Below are positions 19,373-29,858 of a DNA stretch of 64,000 nt, one piece after another. The translations under genes and the position numbers were made by a program. The number at the start of each line of letters is the position of its first letter. The first letter of the stretch is position 1. Source of the stretch: Plantago ovata (Eukaryota; Streptophyta; Magnoliopsida; Lamiales; Plantaginaceae); contig CM051458.1 of the NCBI GenBank assembly GCA_028274465.1, positions 56,967,253 through 57,031,252 on the forward strand, in the 5' to 3' direction. Below the pieces are notes generated by a model, which was given only the letters and a program-made list of their open reading frames with translations, was not told where the DNA came from and did no database searches.

Positions 19373-20213
19373 TGTTAGTGTTGAAATATGTCCAGTCCGC
19401 ATGTACGAACTGGAGCGGTCTAAGAGCGCGACAAAGCATCATAGGCCGTCACTCAACGGGCGCGACCACACCCAAGTATGTCACTAAGGTGTGGTTCGAC
19501 CAACATAGGGTCCGACCATCACTGAGAGACTAACCCTCAAGATAAGCTCATTACAAGGACAATGTAGCTATTGGGCTCGAGGAGCATCTCTAGGGCTCGA
19601 GGAGGACCTTACGACAAGGTAACACTCTCTGAGAGAAACTAGGAAGAGCACTACTCGGACCACATACGCGAGAGGAAGGCATGAGGACCAAGGGCGACCA
19701 CCCATGGTCGCTCCTAGTGGGGCCCGTCTTCCAAATTACTTCGTGGGACCCGAAAAGTCCATGTTGCCCTCTCAACCCTAGCCAAGATGCTTGGGCCAAG
19801 GCCCATGGACCTCCTTAATAGGCTTGGACCTAAGGAGGCTTCAATATCGTCCGGACACTTGTCACGATCCTACAAGGAGTGACATTAAAATACTACGGGT
19901 ATATAAGGAGCTCATTCATTACCCAGCGGGTAAGCATTAACACCTCTCGCCTACCACTCACCCACCACATTTACTACTCGTACTAGGGAAGCCTCACAAC
20001 TCCAAACACGTAAAGTCGTCACTCCGGTCTGATATCTTACAGACCGGACAAGAGACACTAACCCCCCCCCCACTCCAGTATATTTCAAATACGAGGAAGC
20101 TACAAGAAGGTTTCCTATCATTTCAAGAGGAATACTACATGAAGAAGAACTAGAATAAGTTATTGTGACGATCTACTGCGAACTTAGAAAGAAGTACGAA
20201 TGACCCTTCAACA
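19373..20213 (+). repeat. 5' LTR of the Tat-type element
   Basis: 841 bp, TGTTAGTG to CTTCAACA. It has a TATATAAGG box at 19900-19908 and a run of C at about 20061-20070. The related 3' LTR is at 29014-29853. Confidence 0.92.
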
Positions 20214-20215
20214 TT

Positions 20216-20232
20216 TGGCGCCGTCTGTGGGA
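20216..20232 (+). other. Primer-binding site of the Tat-type element
   Basis: TGGCGCCGTCTGTGGGA two bases after the LTR. This form is widespread in plant Tat/Retand elements; I leave the tRNA species open. Confidence 0.75.
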
Positions 20233-20301
20233 ATCGACACTAAAGGTCATTCCTAGCCCTGCTGGTCGAGCCATATATCCTCCTCGTGACACCTCACAAA
20301 G

Positions 20302-23300
20302 ATGCCTCCCAGAAGAAGCAACCGTCTTGCTAATGCACCACCCAGGAATCCTCCTCGACCAAGGGGTCGTCCCCCTACGAATGGTCAAGGAGGAGGAACG
20401 GCTGCTGCACCAAGGGAACCGATAAATAACAATGTTGCGAGGAACCAATCTTATACGGAGGGGGCATTCACCAATGTCACCAACTGCCAAGAAGAAAGAT
20501 CGTGGGAAAATAACCCGCAAGGAGTTCCAGTAGGAAGTTCCTATGGAGCGTTGAGAGTCACAAACAACACCACACCAAGAGGGTAGCCTCTGCAAGTAGC
20601 AATTAATCCACCTCCCGTAGCAGTGAACCCTCCTCAACCGGCCGCATTGAACTTCACCCTTCCTAATGGATGCGTAGTCCGACCATCAGATTTTGGGATG
20701 GGCGAAGCTCAATACTGCTTGTTCCTTCTTACATTACAAAGATATGTAGGGGACAATGAGGCCGCTAGAGTTAATGCTGAACTCCAGGCTCGAGGAGTAC
20801 AACAAGTACCGGTGCAGGAGCAACCTCGTGACACTTTGGTCGCCCCTCGTCAATCCCAAGGAAGAGCACCGGTTGTGCAAGATGAAGCACATTCAAGAGC
20901 CAATACAAGACCAATCCAATCTCGACTTGGACCTTCAAGAGTTCAATCGAGATTAGGACCCCAAGGTGCATCCGATGATTTGAGGGATTTGATTGATAGA
21001 AGGATACGGGCACCAATGCAAAATGTGGCTCAGCAATAAAATAGAGCTCAGGTGGTCGCTACACCACCCGCTCTCCCTAATCAAGTCACGCCCAATCAAG
21101 TAACTTCTCAGAACCAACAAGAAGCGGTGGCGGAAAATCAAGCCTTGAGAAAAGTAGCTGAGGTAACCCCCTTGATCGACCCGATCACGGGGAGGAGGCT
21201 CACTCTGGAGGAACTCAACGCAAGGAAGTCCGTACTTGATGCTCAGATAGAGACTCTACGATGAACTGTCCAAGAGAAAGAGCAAGACCAAGATCCGAGC
21301 CCTCTGTGCGACGAGATAAGAAGCCACCAAGCCAAAATCAAAAGAGGGTTCCCCACTTTTGAAAGTTATGATAGAACGAGTTGTCCGAAGGATTACTTGG
21401 TAAGATTTGGCACGAAGAGGGATGCTTACGGTCATGATTCGAGGACTAAAGTACTCCTCTTCCCGACTAACCTCTCCGGAGAAGCCATGAAATGGTGGTC
21501 GCGCCTCCCTCATCGCTCCATCAAGTCATATAGAGATCTCTGCAAGGAGTTCTCTAAGCGATTCGAGAAGGTCATGAATACCAAAAGAAGAGTGAGATAC
21601 TTGGCTGAAATTGTTCAGAAAAACAATGAGGACTTGAGGGACTTCATCAATCGCTTTCATGAAGCAGCCCTCCAAGTTGAAGATCACTCGATCAATGAGA
21701 GAAAAGAATACTTGTATGGTAACACTACCAACATCAAGTTCCAAGAGGTGCTCTCAGCATCGTGTGTAGAGAATGAAGCACAACTGGAAAAAGTTTGCAA
21801 GGATTTCCTCGAGGCCGAGGAATTCCGAAAAACCGTCACAGTAAGAACCAATCCTCCCAAGGAAAAAGGGAAGGAGAAAGAAAAAGAGAAGGAGTACCCT
21901 CCTCGCCCACAAAATCCCGAAAAGCAAAGAAAAGACCAAAAGCATGGGTTGATCAGAGAGGGTCACTCAAGAAATGATTTCCGAGATAAGAGGTCTCCTC
22001 CTAGGAGGTCACCTCCAAGGCGATATAGCAACTACACAGACTTAAATAGGACAAGATCCGACATCTTGAACTATATAGTCTCGAAGAAGCTAGACGTCTC
22101 CTGGCCACCCCCGATTCAAGAAAACCAAAGGAACAAGAGTTCGGAGAAATTTTGCCAGTTTCACAAGGCGAAAGGGCATACCTCTGATGAGTGCGTCGAG
22201 CTCAAGAACAAAATTGAGAGGATGATACGTAATGGCCAGTTGGTTAACTACATCCGGAAGGAAGAACCTCTGGCGATCTTACCTCCGCCACCTCAAAGTG
22301 GGAGCGAGCACCATTACCAAGGAAACCCTCATGATGATGATATTCATAATTACAACAATTATGACAACCGCCCCGTGAACGGAAGCATCCACACTCTTAC
22401 AATTTCGGGAGGACCCGCGGGAGGCGACACTCGAAATCAGAGGGAGATCACATCGGATAATCTCAGAGTCCGAGATGTGAAGTATTCTCAAGCCGCGCGA
22501 CCAGGAACCAATGTTATCTCTTTCGATGATAGCGAGATACCTCTGAGGCATGCCGGAGGAGGAAACATATATGATCCTTGTGTTCCACTAGTAGTTTCCT
22601 TTGATGTTCAATCATACAAGTTGGGAAGGATCCTCGTCGACGCCGGATGTTCGGCTAACTTGATTTTCACGGGAACCTTGAAGAGGATGCAAATGAATCC
22701 AAGAGAAGGGCTTAAGGAAGTGAAGATTGCACTGGTAGGCTTTGGAGGACAACCTATCATGCCACTCGGAATGATCAATCTCACGGTGTCAATGGGAAGC
22801 GCTCCTCGGCGAGTGACTCAACATGTTCCTTTTGTGGTCGTCGATATGCCCTTCGATTATTTCGCAGTCCTAGGCCGACCCGGTCTCTCTAAATTCCGAG
22901 CTGTAGTGTCTACAGTCCACAACAAGCTGAAGTTCCCTACTCCATTGGGAATTGGACAAGAAGTAGGAGACATAAGAGAAGCATGGGAATGCTATAGCAT
23001 GTCGGCTAAGTTCACTTCCAGGATTGCCATTGGAGAGTCTAACCCGGGCCAATCATCCGAAGAGAAACCTCTTGTTCACAATGCTCCTTATCGTTTCTAT
23101 ACGGTTCGGCGAGTGAAGAAAAAGTCAAAAAAGCCAAGTCCGTCACTTAGGCGAAGGAAAGCAATCCTGAAGAAAGATAAGGATACCCTAGTAGGAGCTG
23201 TCAAGGAGCTCGAGGAGTACCAAGTAATCCCACCAATAACACCCTCTTCCAAAAAGAAGAAATTCTTTGAGGAAAATAAAATTGAAGCGAGAGAAACTCT

Positions 23301-25131
23301 GGAAGAAATCCAAATTGTCGAAGGAAGTGCCGACAAGGTCACAAAAATTGGTACTGAGATGACTACGGAAGTAAGGATGAAACTCATCCAATGTTTGAAA
23401 GATAACAATGACATCTTCGCGTGGAGTACCGAGGATCTCAAGGGGATCGACCCACATGTCGCGGTTCACCGTCTGAACGTTGACCCGTCAATCACCCATA
23501 TCAGAGAAAAGCGAAGAGACTTCAGTGCGGAAGATAATGCCATCATCGAGGCGGAAGTCCAAAGACTGCTTAAGGCCGGTCACATCAAGGAAGTGAGATA
23601 CTCCGATTGGGTTTGCAATGTGTTCCTCATGGAGAAGGGTCCCGGCAAGTGGAGAATGTGCAACAACTTCACGAGACTCAACAAGTTTTGCCCGAAAGAT
23701 CCCTACCCGCTCCCCCGGATCGACCAACTGGTCGATTCCACTGCTGGATGCGCCCTCTTGAGTTTCATGGACGCATACCAAGGTTTCTACCAAGTCAAAA
23801 TGGCTAAAGATGATGTACCCAAGACCGCCTTCTTCGCAAACGGCAATGTGTATTGCTTCAACGTGATGCCATTCGGTCTCAAAAATGCCGGAGCGACCTA
23901 CCAAAGGCTAGTCAATAAGATGTTCAAAGAAGAGTTGGGTAAAACAATGGAAGTATATGTTGATGATATGTTCGTCAACAGTAAGACCGAGGAGCAACAT
24001 GTAGGTTACCTGGGAAAGTGCTTCTCAATCTTGAGGAAGTATGGCATGAAGCTCAATCCAGCAAAGTGTACCTTTGGAGTCAAATGGGGGAAGTTCCTCG
24101 GTTACATGGTAACGAAGAGAGGAATAGAAGCAAACCCCGAGAAAATAAAGGTCATCCTCGATCTTCCTCAACCTCAATCCATCAACGAGGTGCAACAATT
24201 GGTCGGGAAGTCAATCGCGTTGAGTAGATTCATCTCGAGGTCTGCCGAGAAAAATCTCCCATTTTTTAAAGTGTTAAGAAAGAGCAACCACTTCGAGTGG
24301 ACGAAAGAATGCGAGGAAGCCTTCGAGAAGCTTAAAGAGTATCTGCTCTCTCCCCCACTATTGTCAAAACTCATGGAAGGAGAGGTACTTTACTTGTACC
24401 TAGCAGCGACTGGAGAAGCTATCAGCTCGGTCTTGGTGCGAATTCAAGGTAACGACCACTTGCCCATCTACTACTTGAGTAAAGTACTCGCTGGGGCTGA
24501 AACGCGGTATATGGATATTGAGAGGCTATCCTTCGCCCTAGTCGATACGGCAAGTAGACTGAAGCCTTACTTTGGAGCACACAAGGTTGTAGTCTTGACG
24601 AAACAACCTCTCAAGCAAGTCCTTGGAAAACCCGAAAACTCGGGAAGATTAGCAAGGTGGGCAATTGAATTGAGCGAGTACGACATTGACTATCAAGAAC
24701 CTTTGGCCAAGAAAGCACAAGTCATTGCCGATTTCCTCGTAGAGTATCCCTCCAAGGGAACTTCAGAGGAAAACCCTCCAGAGACACAAAATGTCATGAT
24801 GATGGTCGAGGAGCAACCGCGGCAAAGCAACCCAATGCAAGCTCTGGAAGATGCTTTGAAAGAGCTCAAAGAGATGTCCCAGACAAAAAGAAAAAGGCAT
24901 GAAGTGTTCCTCGCGGAGAAAACCGAAGAGCCTAAGGGTATGGAGACCGTCTCTTCAAAGCCCAAGGAACTAGTCAACCATGGAGACGTCTGGATTCTTC
25001 ATGTGGATGGATCCTCATCAGGAAAAAATGGCGGGAGAGGAATATACTTCAAGAGTCCCGGAGGAGCTGAAATCGAGTACGCCGTTACTCTTAGTTTCCC
25101 GGTCTCCAACAATGAAGCTGAAGGTAAGTAA
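20302..25131 (+). pseudogene. Gag-Pol of the Tat-type element (Gag, PR, RT, RNase H, partial second RNase H)
   Basis: One reading frame from ATG 20302 to 25131, broken by three in-frame stops: TAG at 20584, TAA at 21037 and TGA at 21262. From 21397 it is open for 1244 codons. Gag core: EAMKWWSRLPHRSI and LCKEFSKRF. A short CCHC-like region FCQFHKAKGHTSDEC lies near nt 22150. Protease: VDAGCSANL near 22640. RT: WRMCNNFTRLNKFCPKDPYP, FMDAYQGFYQ and catalytic YVDDMF near 23957. RNase H: about 24380-24740, ending VIADFLVEY. Archaeal-type RNase H: HVDGSSSGKNGGRG near 25000, cut off after NNEAE. No integrase follows. The end (AG|GTAAGTA at about 25124) also looks like a splice donor. Confidence 0.85.
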
Positions 25132-27544
25132 AGGTACCTGAAGCGAGCACATGCTCAGCTCGTGCGCGCGATCCAAGTCGCTCATTTGAATGAGCCTCTT
25201 CACTTCATCTTGGCCAGTAGCGGCCATCTTCCCCTTCTTGCGAGGAGGCTCATTATTGCCCCCAAGGGCGAGCTTCCTCGACCCCTTTTTGGTCGCCGGC
25301 CTTTCAGGCCTCTTCTCGGCCTCTAAAGCAGCAGCCTCCTTGGCTTTCTTCAGGGCATCAATCGGGTTCTCGCGCGTCTCGAGACCCTCTTGAACTAAGG
25401 CATCTCGATGATGCGCAGCGCTGTGAGGAGGGGTGAGGCTTAAGGATCCGAGGATCTTAGTTTCCTTGTTTGCTAGCCGTTGCTTCCTTCGCTGCTCTTC
25501 CTTGGCTGCAAGGGTCTTCGACATTATCCAATTAAACCAATAAGCTGCAAAGAAAAAATACAAGTCAGTAAGAAATCGAAGAGCAGGACAACCGAGAAGG
25601 AAAGAAATATCGAGCACATATTGCAAGCAAGCAGAAATGAAGAAAAATACAAGTATGAAAGCAAACGAAGTATGAAATTATTTTGATCATACTGAAGAGT
25701 ACGTCATTTGAATACCGGTTCCCGGTGTAACCAGTGTAAGCATAGGGCGAAAGCCACGCTAAATATGGAAGAGGCTGGAGAACATGGCCCCAGTAGAAGT
25801 ACTTCTCGGGATGAGGTCCCCGATTCTTCTCCTCGAGTTCCAAGACCCAAGGATATAGCTCCTCGGGCAAGGGATGCTTCTCGGAAATCTTCCCCCGGAA
25901 CATTAGTTTTGGAACGGCCCATTCAGCATCCTCCTCGCTCATATTAGGTAGCTTCTTCTTCTTGATGTAGAAGTACCTATGGAACCACTTGTAACCCGAG
26001 GAGCTGGGAGCGTCCATGATGAAGCCCAGGCCTGGTTGCGCGTTGAAATAGTTGAAGTACTTGTTCCTGGAGCTCATCGAGACTCGGAACAGTTGGTTGA
26101 AATTGTGGAAGTTCAGCTCGAGCCCCTTCTTCTTGCAAAACACGCCGAAGCAAACCAAGGTGCCAAAAGCGCTCGGCACTAGCTGCCAAGGAGCGATACC
26201 CAATGTGTTGAAGATGTTGTGGAAAGCCTCGAAGAAAGGCAATATCCATCCTCGATCTAAGCTCAAGCAGTGCACGGCCATATATCCCGGAGGAGCATTG
26301 TAGAAATTCTGATCATCCTTCAGAACGAGGATGTCGAACTTACTTTCAGGAAGGGAATACTTCCAACGGAGAGTAGCGATCTCATCCACCTTCACAGTGG
26401 AAGCAGTAGTTCGGATGATGCCATCCTCGTTCTTCTCACCCTCAGGGGATCGGGGGAGGTCCATGGTGCGGGCACTCTTAGTAAACTTGTTCTGAGCAGA
26501 TTTGCTAGACTTAGGCTCAGGCTCAGGCTCCTTGGTGGTCTTGGTTTTCTTACTCTTGCCGGAGCGAGAACGCTTCTTCGCTCTCTTAGGCTCCCCGGCT
26601 TTAGCCTTCGCTTGATCAGCTGCTCGCTGTGCGAGATGACGCTGAAACTCCTCTTCTTCTAGAGGATGAGGTGGTCGGGCGTTGCTCGGGAAGGAGAAGT
26701 CGATGGTGCGTGGATCAACTGAATGATAGCTGGTCTCCTCCTCGGGAACGAATCTATCTGCATCTCGGAGAGCTTGCCTATGCATCTCCAAAACAGAAGG
26801 AGACAAAGGTGCTGCAGTACTCGGACCAGCTTCATCCCCGTGCACGTCCATTAAAGCCCGGGGAGGCTCCTCCTCATCATCGGTAACTATGGTCCGACGA
26901 ACAGTCTGGGGAGGGAACCTAACCCTCTTCGGTGGTGGAGTTGTTCGAGGAGACGTAGCGTCATCATCATCATCGCTCTCGTCATCACTCTCGTCGCTAT
27001 CTATAGGGATGGGCTTCTTGCCGCGCTGCACGGAGTGATCGCCCTCCTCGTATAAGGACAGAGCCAGGTCGGGTCGCTCTGTGTCATCCATATCCTCGAT
27101 CCTTATATTAGTAGGAGGCACTACATTGACCGCCCCATAGTTTCTACCGTGTACTTGAGCGGCTAAAGTTATCAAATCCGCAGACACCCCATGATTAGAA
27201 GGACCGCCTTCTTCCTCGGTCTTGTCATCAATGAAGTCGTCGTCTTCACTACGACGCCTCTTACGAGTCACAAGCTGGTATGCATCCTCCTCCTCCTTGC
27301 TTTCATCATCTTCACCCTCCTCGTTGTTGGCGCCATCGCCTTCTTCACCCTCCTCGAGATTTTCTTCCTCGGATGCTTCCTCCTCTCCGGATTCGACAAT
27401 GGGTTCCCAGCCCGCGGCAGCATGCTCCAGTGTATCATCCAAGAACGTCGCCGATACAATTGACAAATCGGGTGACGTAGTATGGTTGCTCCCATACTCT
27501 CCTACTTCCTGGCTATTCTGGCTGTTGTCGCTCCTCCCGGACAT
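25130..27544 (-). CDS. Antisense gene of the Tat-type element, Transposase_28-like (putative gypsy-type transposon domain)
   Basis: A gene running opposite to gag-pol between pol and the 3' LTR, the place where Grande/Tat-type elements carry antisense ORFs. The likely ATG at 27544 (MSGRSDNSQNSQEV) directly follows a splice-acceptor-like CTACCCCTTTAG. The N-terminal 380 residues are acidic and low-complexity with basic patches (nuclear-localisation-like KRAKKRSRSGKSKK). A globular part (PPGYMAVHCLSLDRGW, LPFFEAFHNIFNTLG, QLVPSAFGTLVCF) resembles the putative gypsy-type transposon domain known as Transposase_28. An intron at 25545-25692 joins this exon in frame to a Lys/Ala/Glu-rich coiled-coil exon ending near 25138. 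The 3' end appears lost at the junction with pol. Role unknown. Confidence 0.6.
25545..25692 (-). other. Intron in the antisense gene
   Basis: 148 bases on the - strand from TTCA|GTATGATC to TTTCTTTGCAG|CTTATT. Joining the flanks keeps one open frame (VLF then TYWFNWIMSK), and both flanking frames run into stops if it is not removed. Confidence 0.6.
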
Positions 27545-27545
27545 C

Positions 27546-28133
27546 CTAAAGGGGTAGGCAAAGAGGGAGTTAGGATGGTTTGTGATAGTCCGAGAGGTCC
27601 TTTTAGGTATATTCATTATGTTCGACCTCCCGAACGGAGAAAAATCTCAAAAAGGAGAACAAGACAAGTAATGAAAGAAGTTACTCTACAGAGCGACCAA
27701 CCGCTCGAAACAAGCAAGAGCGAGCATGAGCAAGAGCGAGCATGCATAAAAATTATTTTCTAGGAGCACAAGAGAAACCAATCTCTCAAAAGGCGACGAG
27801 GCGTAAACGTTTCTACAACTACTATTACTTCTACAGTTTTGTTCATACATCGAAGGAGGCAAAGGGGTTGAACAGCAAAACAAAAAGGGGGGCATGCGCA
27901 TCTACAGGTTCAATTAATGCATATGAAACGACGGTGACATGCGATTCAAGGTCCATTTACATTTTATTAGGTCAATACGAGTGTTGGCCGTTTCAGGGCC
28001 GCCGCCCGCCGGCGGAATTTCAGGCAACAGAAACGGGAAAAGGCATACGGCAAAATCAAAAGCGAGAATAACGAAATCAAGTAAAAGGAGAGCAGATAAA
28101 GCATGTAATCGTAGTTAGAGTACAGAAACTTAC
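27546..28133 (-). other. Probable leader intron of the antisense gene
   Basis: On the - strand CCAA|GTAAGTTTC at 28133 is a strong donor, and CTCCCTCTTTGCCTACCCCTTTAG ending at 27546 (pyrimidine-rich) a strong acceptor, one base before the ATG. About 588 bases, no gene seen inside. Confidence 0.45.
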
Positions 28134-28346
28134 TTGGAAATGAGTGTTTGAAGGCAAGAAACCGGAATGTAAACCGGAAAAGATGAAGCTCGCCTGAAAA
28201 ACTGTAAACTGGACGCCGGAATAAGCTCCTCGCTCTCTAATGGTATCGACCACTTGCTCGTCGCTCGATTATGAAAAGCTCCTCGCTCTCTCTATTTTCT
28301 CTGAGAAGTTATGTTGCGAAAAGTGTGGAATGACCAAGTATCGACC

Positions 28347-28357
28347 AATTTATAGAA
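28347..28357 (-). promoter_or_regulatory. TATA box for the antisense gene
   Basis: CTATAAATTGG on the - strand, about 215 bases upstream of the presumed leader donor. It offers a promoter separate from the LTR. It is not known whether it is used. Confidence 0.4.
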
Positions 28358-29013
28358 GGGTATCTCGGGAATACGAACCGTCGCATACCCTTGATCCATC
28401 CGGGCCGAACACGTGGCCACTATCAACGGCCCAGATCACAGCCGCCTGGCGAATTGACAGATTTACCCTCCACGCTCCCGCTCTGACACTCCTTCCCAGG
28501 TGAACGCGGATTACCTAGTCACACCAGATAATCCACGGAGCGAGGACTAAGCGACGGAGTGACGAGCAACCATTTGCTCGAATAGAAAAATTGGACGGAT
28601 CCGTTTTATGGGATCGAGGAGACACTCTCTACAATTGTCTCCTCGAGATAATTTGCAAAAGAAAAAGGTGGCAAGAAGTCATTCCATGACACTCTCTCAC
28701 AATTATCTCCTCGAGATAATTTGAAAACAAAAAAGGCGAAGAGGCAAAAAACCGAACACCTATTCCCACCAAGGAACACTTACCCGGATCCGATCTCTGC
28801 CCAGCAAAAGTACCCCTTTCATAAGGTCCGAGCAACGTCTGCTCGCATCCTATAAAAAGGGGGGAGGGAGAGATAGGAGGAGGGAAAGCTACCAAGGCGC
28901 GAATACGGAAATCTTTTGTCAGCCCACTACTAGTCGAGGCTCTGCTCAACCTCTACTTCAACATTGTTCCTCAACTATCTGCTACAAAGATACTTGGAAA
29001 CTAGGGGGACATA
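28358..29013. other. Upstream region of the antisense gene and polypurine tract of the Tat-type element
   Basis: Non-coding. It contains two near-copies of a segment with GACACTCTCT-CAATT-TCTCCTCGAGATAATTTG (about 28620-28650 and 28688-28722). A + strand TATAAAAAGG lies at about 28852. The polypurine tract AACTAGGGGGACATA (about 28999-29013) abuts the 3' LTR. Confidence 0.55.
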
Positions 29014-29853
29014 TGTTAGTGTTGAAATATGTCCAGTCCGCATGTACGAACTAGAGCGGTCTAAGAGCGCGACAAAGCATCATACGCCGTCCCTCAAGGG
29101 GCGCGACCACACCCAAGTATGTCACTAAGGTGTGGTTCGACCAACATAGGGTCCGACCATCACTGAGAGGCCAACCCTCAAGATAAGCTCATTACAAGGA
29201 CAATGTAGCTATTAGGCTCGAGGAGCATCTCTAGGGCTCAAGGAGGACCTTACGACAAGGTAACACTCTGTGAGAGAAACTAGGCAGAGCATTACTCGGA
29301 CCACATACGCGAGAGGAAGGCATGAGGACCAAGGGCGACCACCCATGGTCGCTCCTAGTGGGGCCCGTCTTCCAAATTACTTTGTGGGACCCGAAAAGTC
29401 CATGTTGCCCTCTCAACCCTAGCCAAGATCTTGGGCCAAGGCCCATGGACCTCCTTAATGGGATTGGGCCTAAGGAGGCTTCAATCTCGTCCGGACACTT
29501 GTCACGATCCTACAAGGAGTGACATTAAAATACTACGGGTATATAAGGAGCTCATTCATTACCCAGCGGGTAAGAATTAACACCTCTCACCTACCACTCA
29601 CCCACCACATTTACTACTCGTACTAGGGAAGCCTCACAACTCCCTACACGTAAAGTCGTCACTCCGGTCTGATATCTTACAGACCGGGCAAGAGACACTA
29701 ACCCCCCCCCCACTCCAGTATATTTCAGGTACGAGGAAGCTACAGGAAGGTTTCCTATCATTTCAAGAGGAATACTACATGAAGAAGAACTAGAATAAGT
29801 TATTGTGACGATCTACTGCGAACTTAGAAAGAAGTACGAATTACCGTTCAACA
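29014..29853 (+). repeat. 3' LTR of the Tat-type element
   Basis: 840 bp, TGTTAGTG to GTTCAACA, followed by the target duplication GTCAC. TATA at 29540-29548. About 27 differences from the 5' LTR by eye. Confidence 0.92.
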
Positions 29854-29858
29854 GTCAC

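Larger units (their letters stand above)
19373..29853 (+). mobile_element. Tat-type Ty3/gypsy element lacking integrase, with an antisense gene
   Basis: LTRs at 19373-20213 and 29014-29853, target duplication GTCAC at 19368-19372 and 29854-29858. By eye the LTRs differ at about 27 of 840 positions (near 3%). Inside are a primer site, a gag-pol frame (20302-25131) ending within a second, archaeal-type RNase H domain that is a hallmark of the Tat clade, and then an opposite-strand gene (25130-28350). Integrase is missing altogether. The copy is therefore non-autonomous and probably arose by internal deletion. Confidence 0.88.

Noticed and set aside
26270..26886. + strand ORFs opposite the antisense gene (also 27191-27557)
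   Set aside because: They are reflections of the acidic, Ser-rich coding exon on the other strand and have no recognisable domain.
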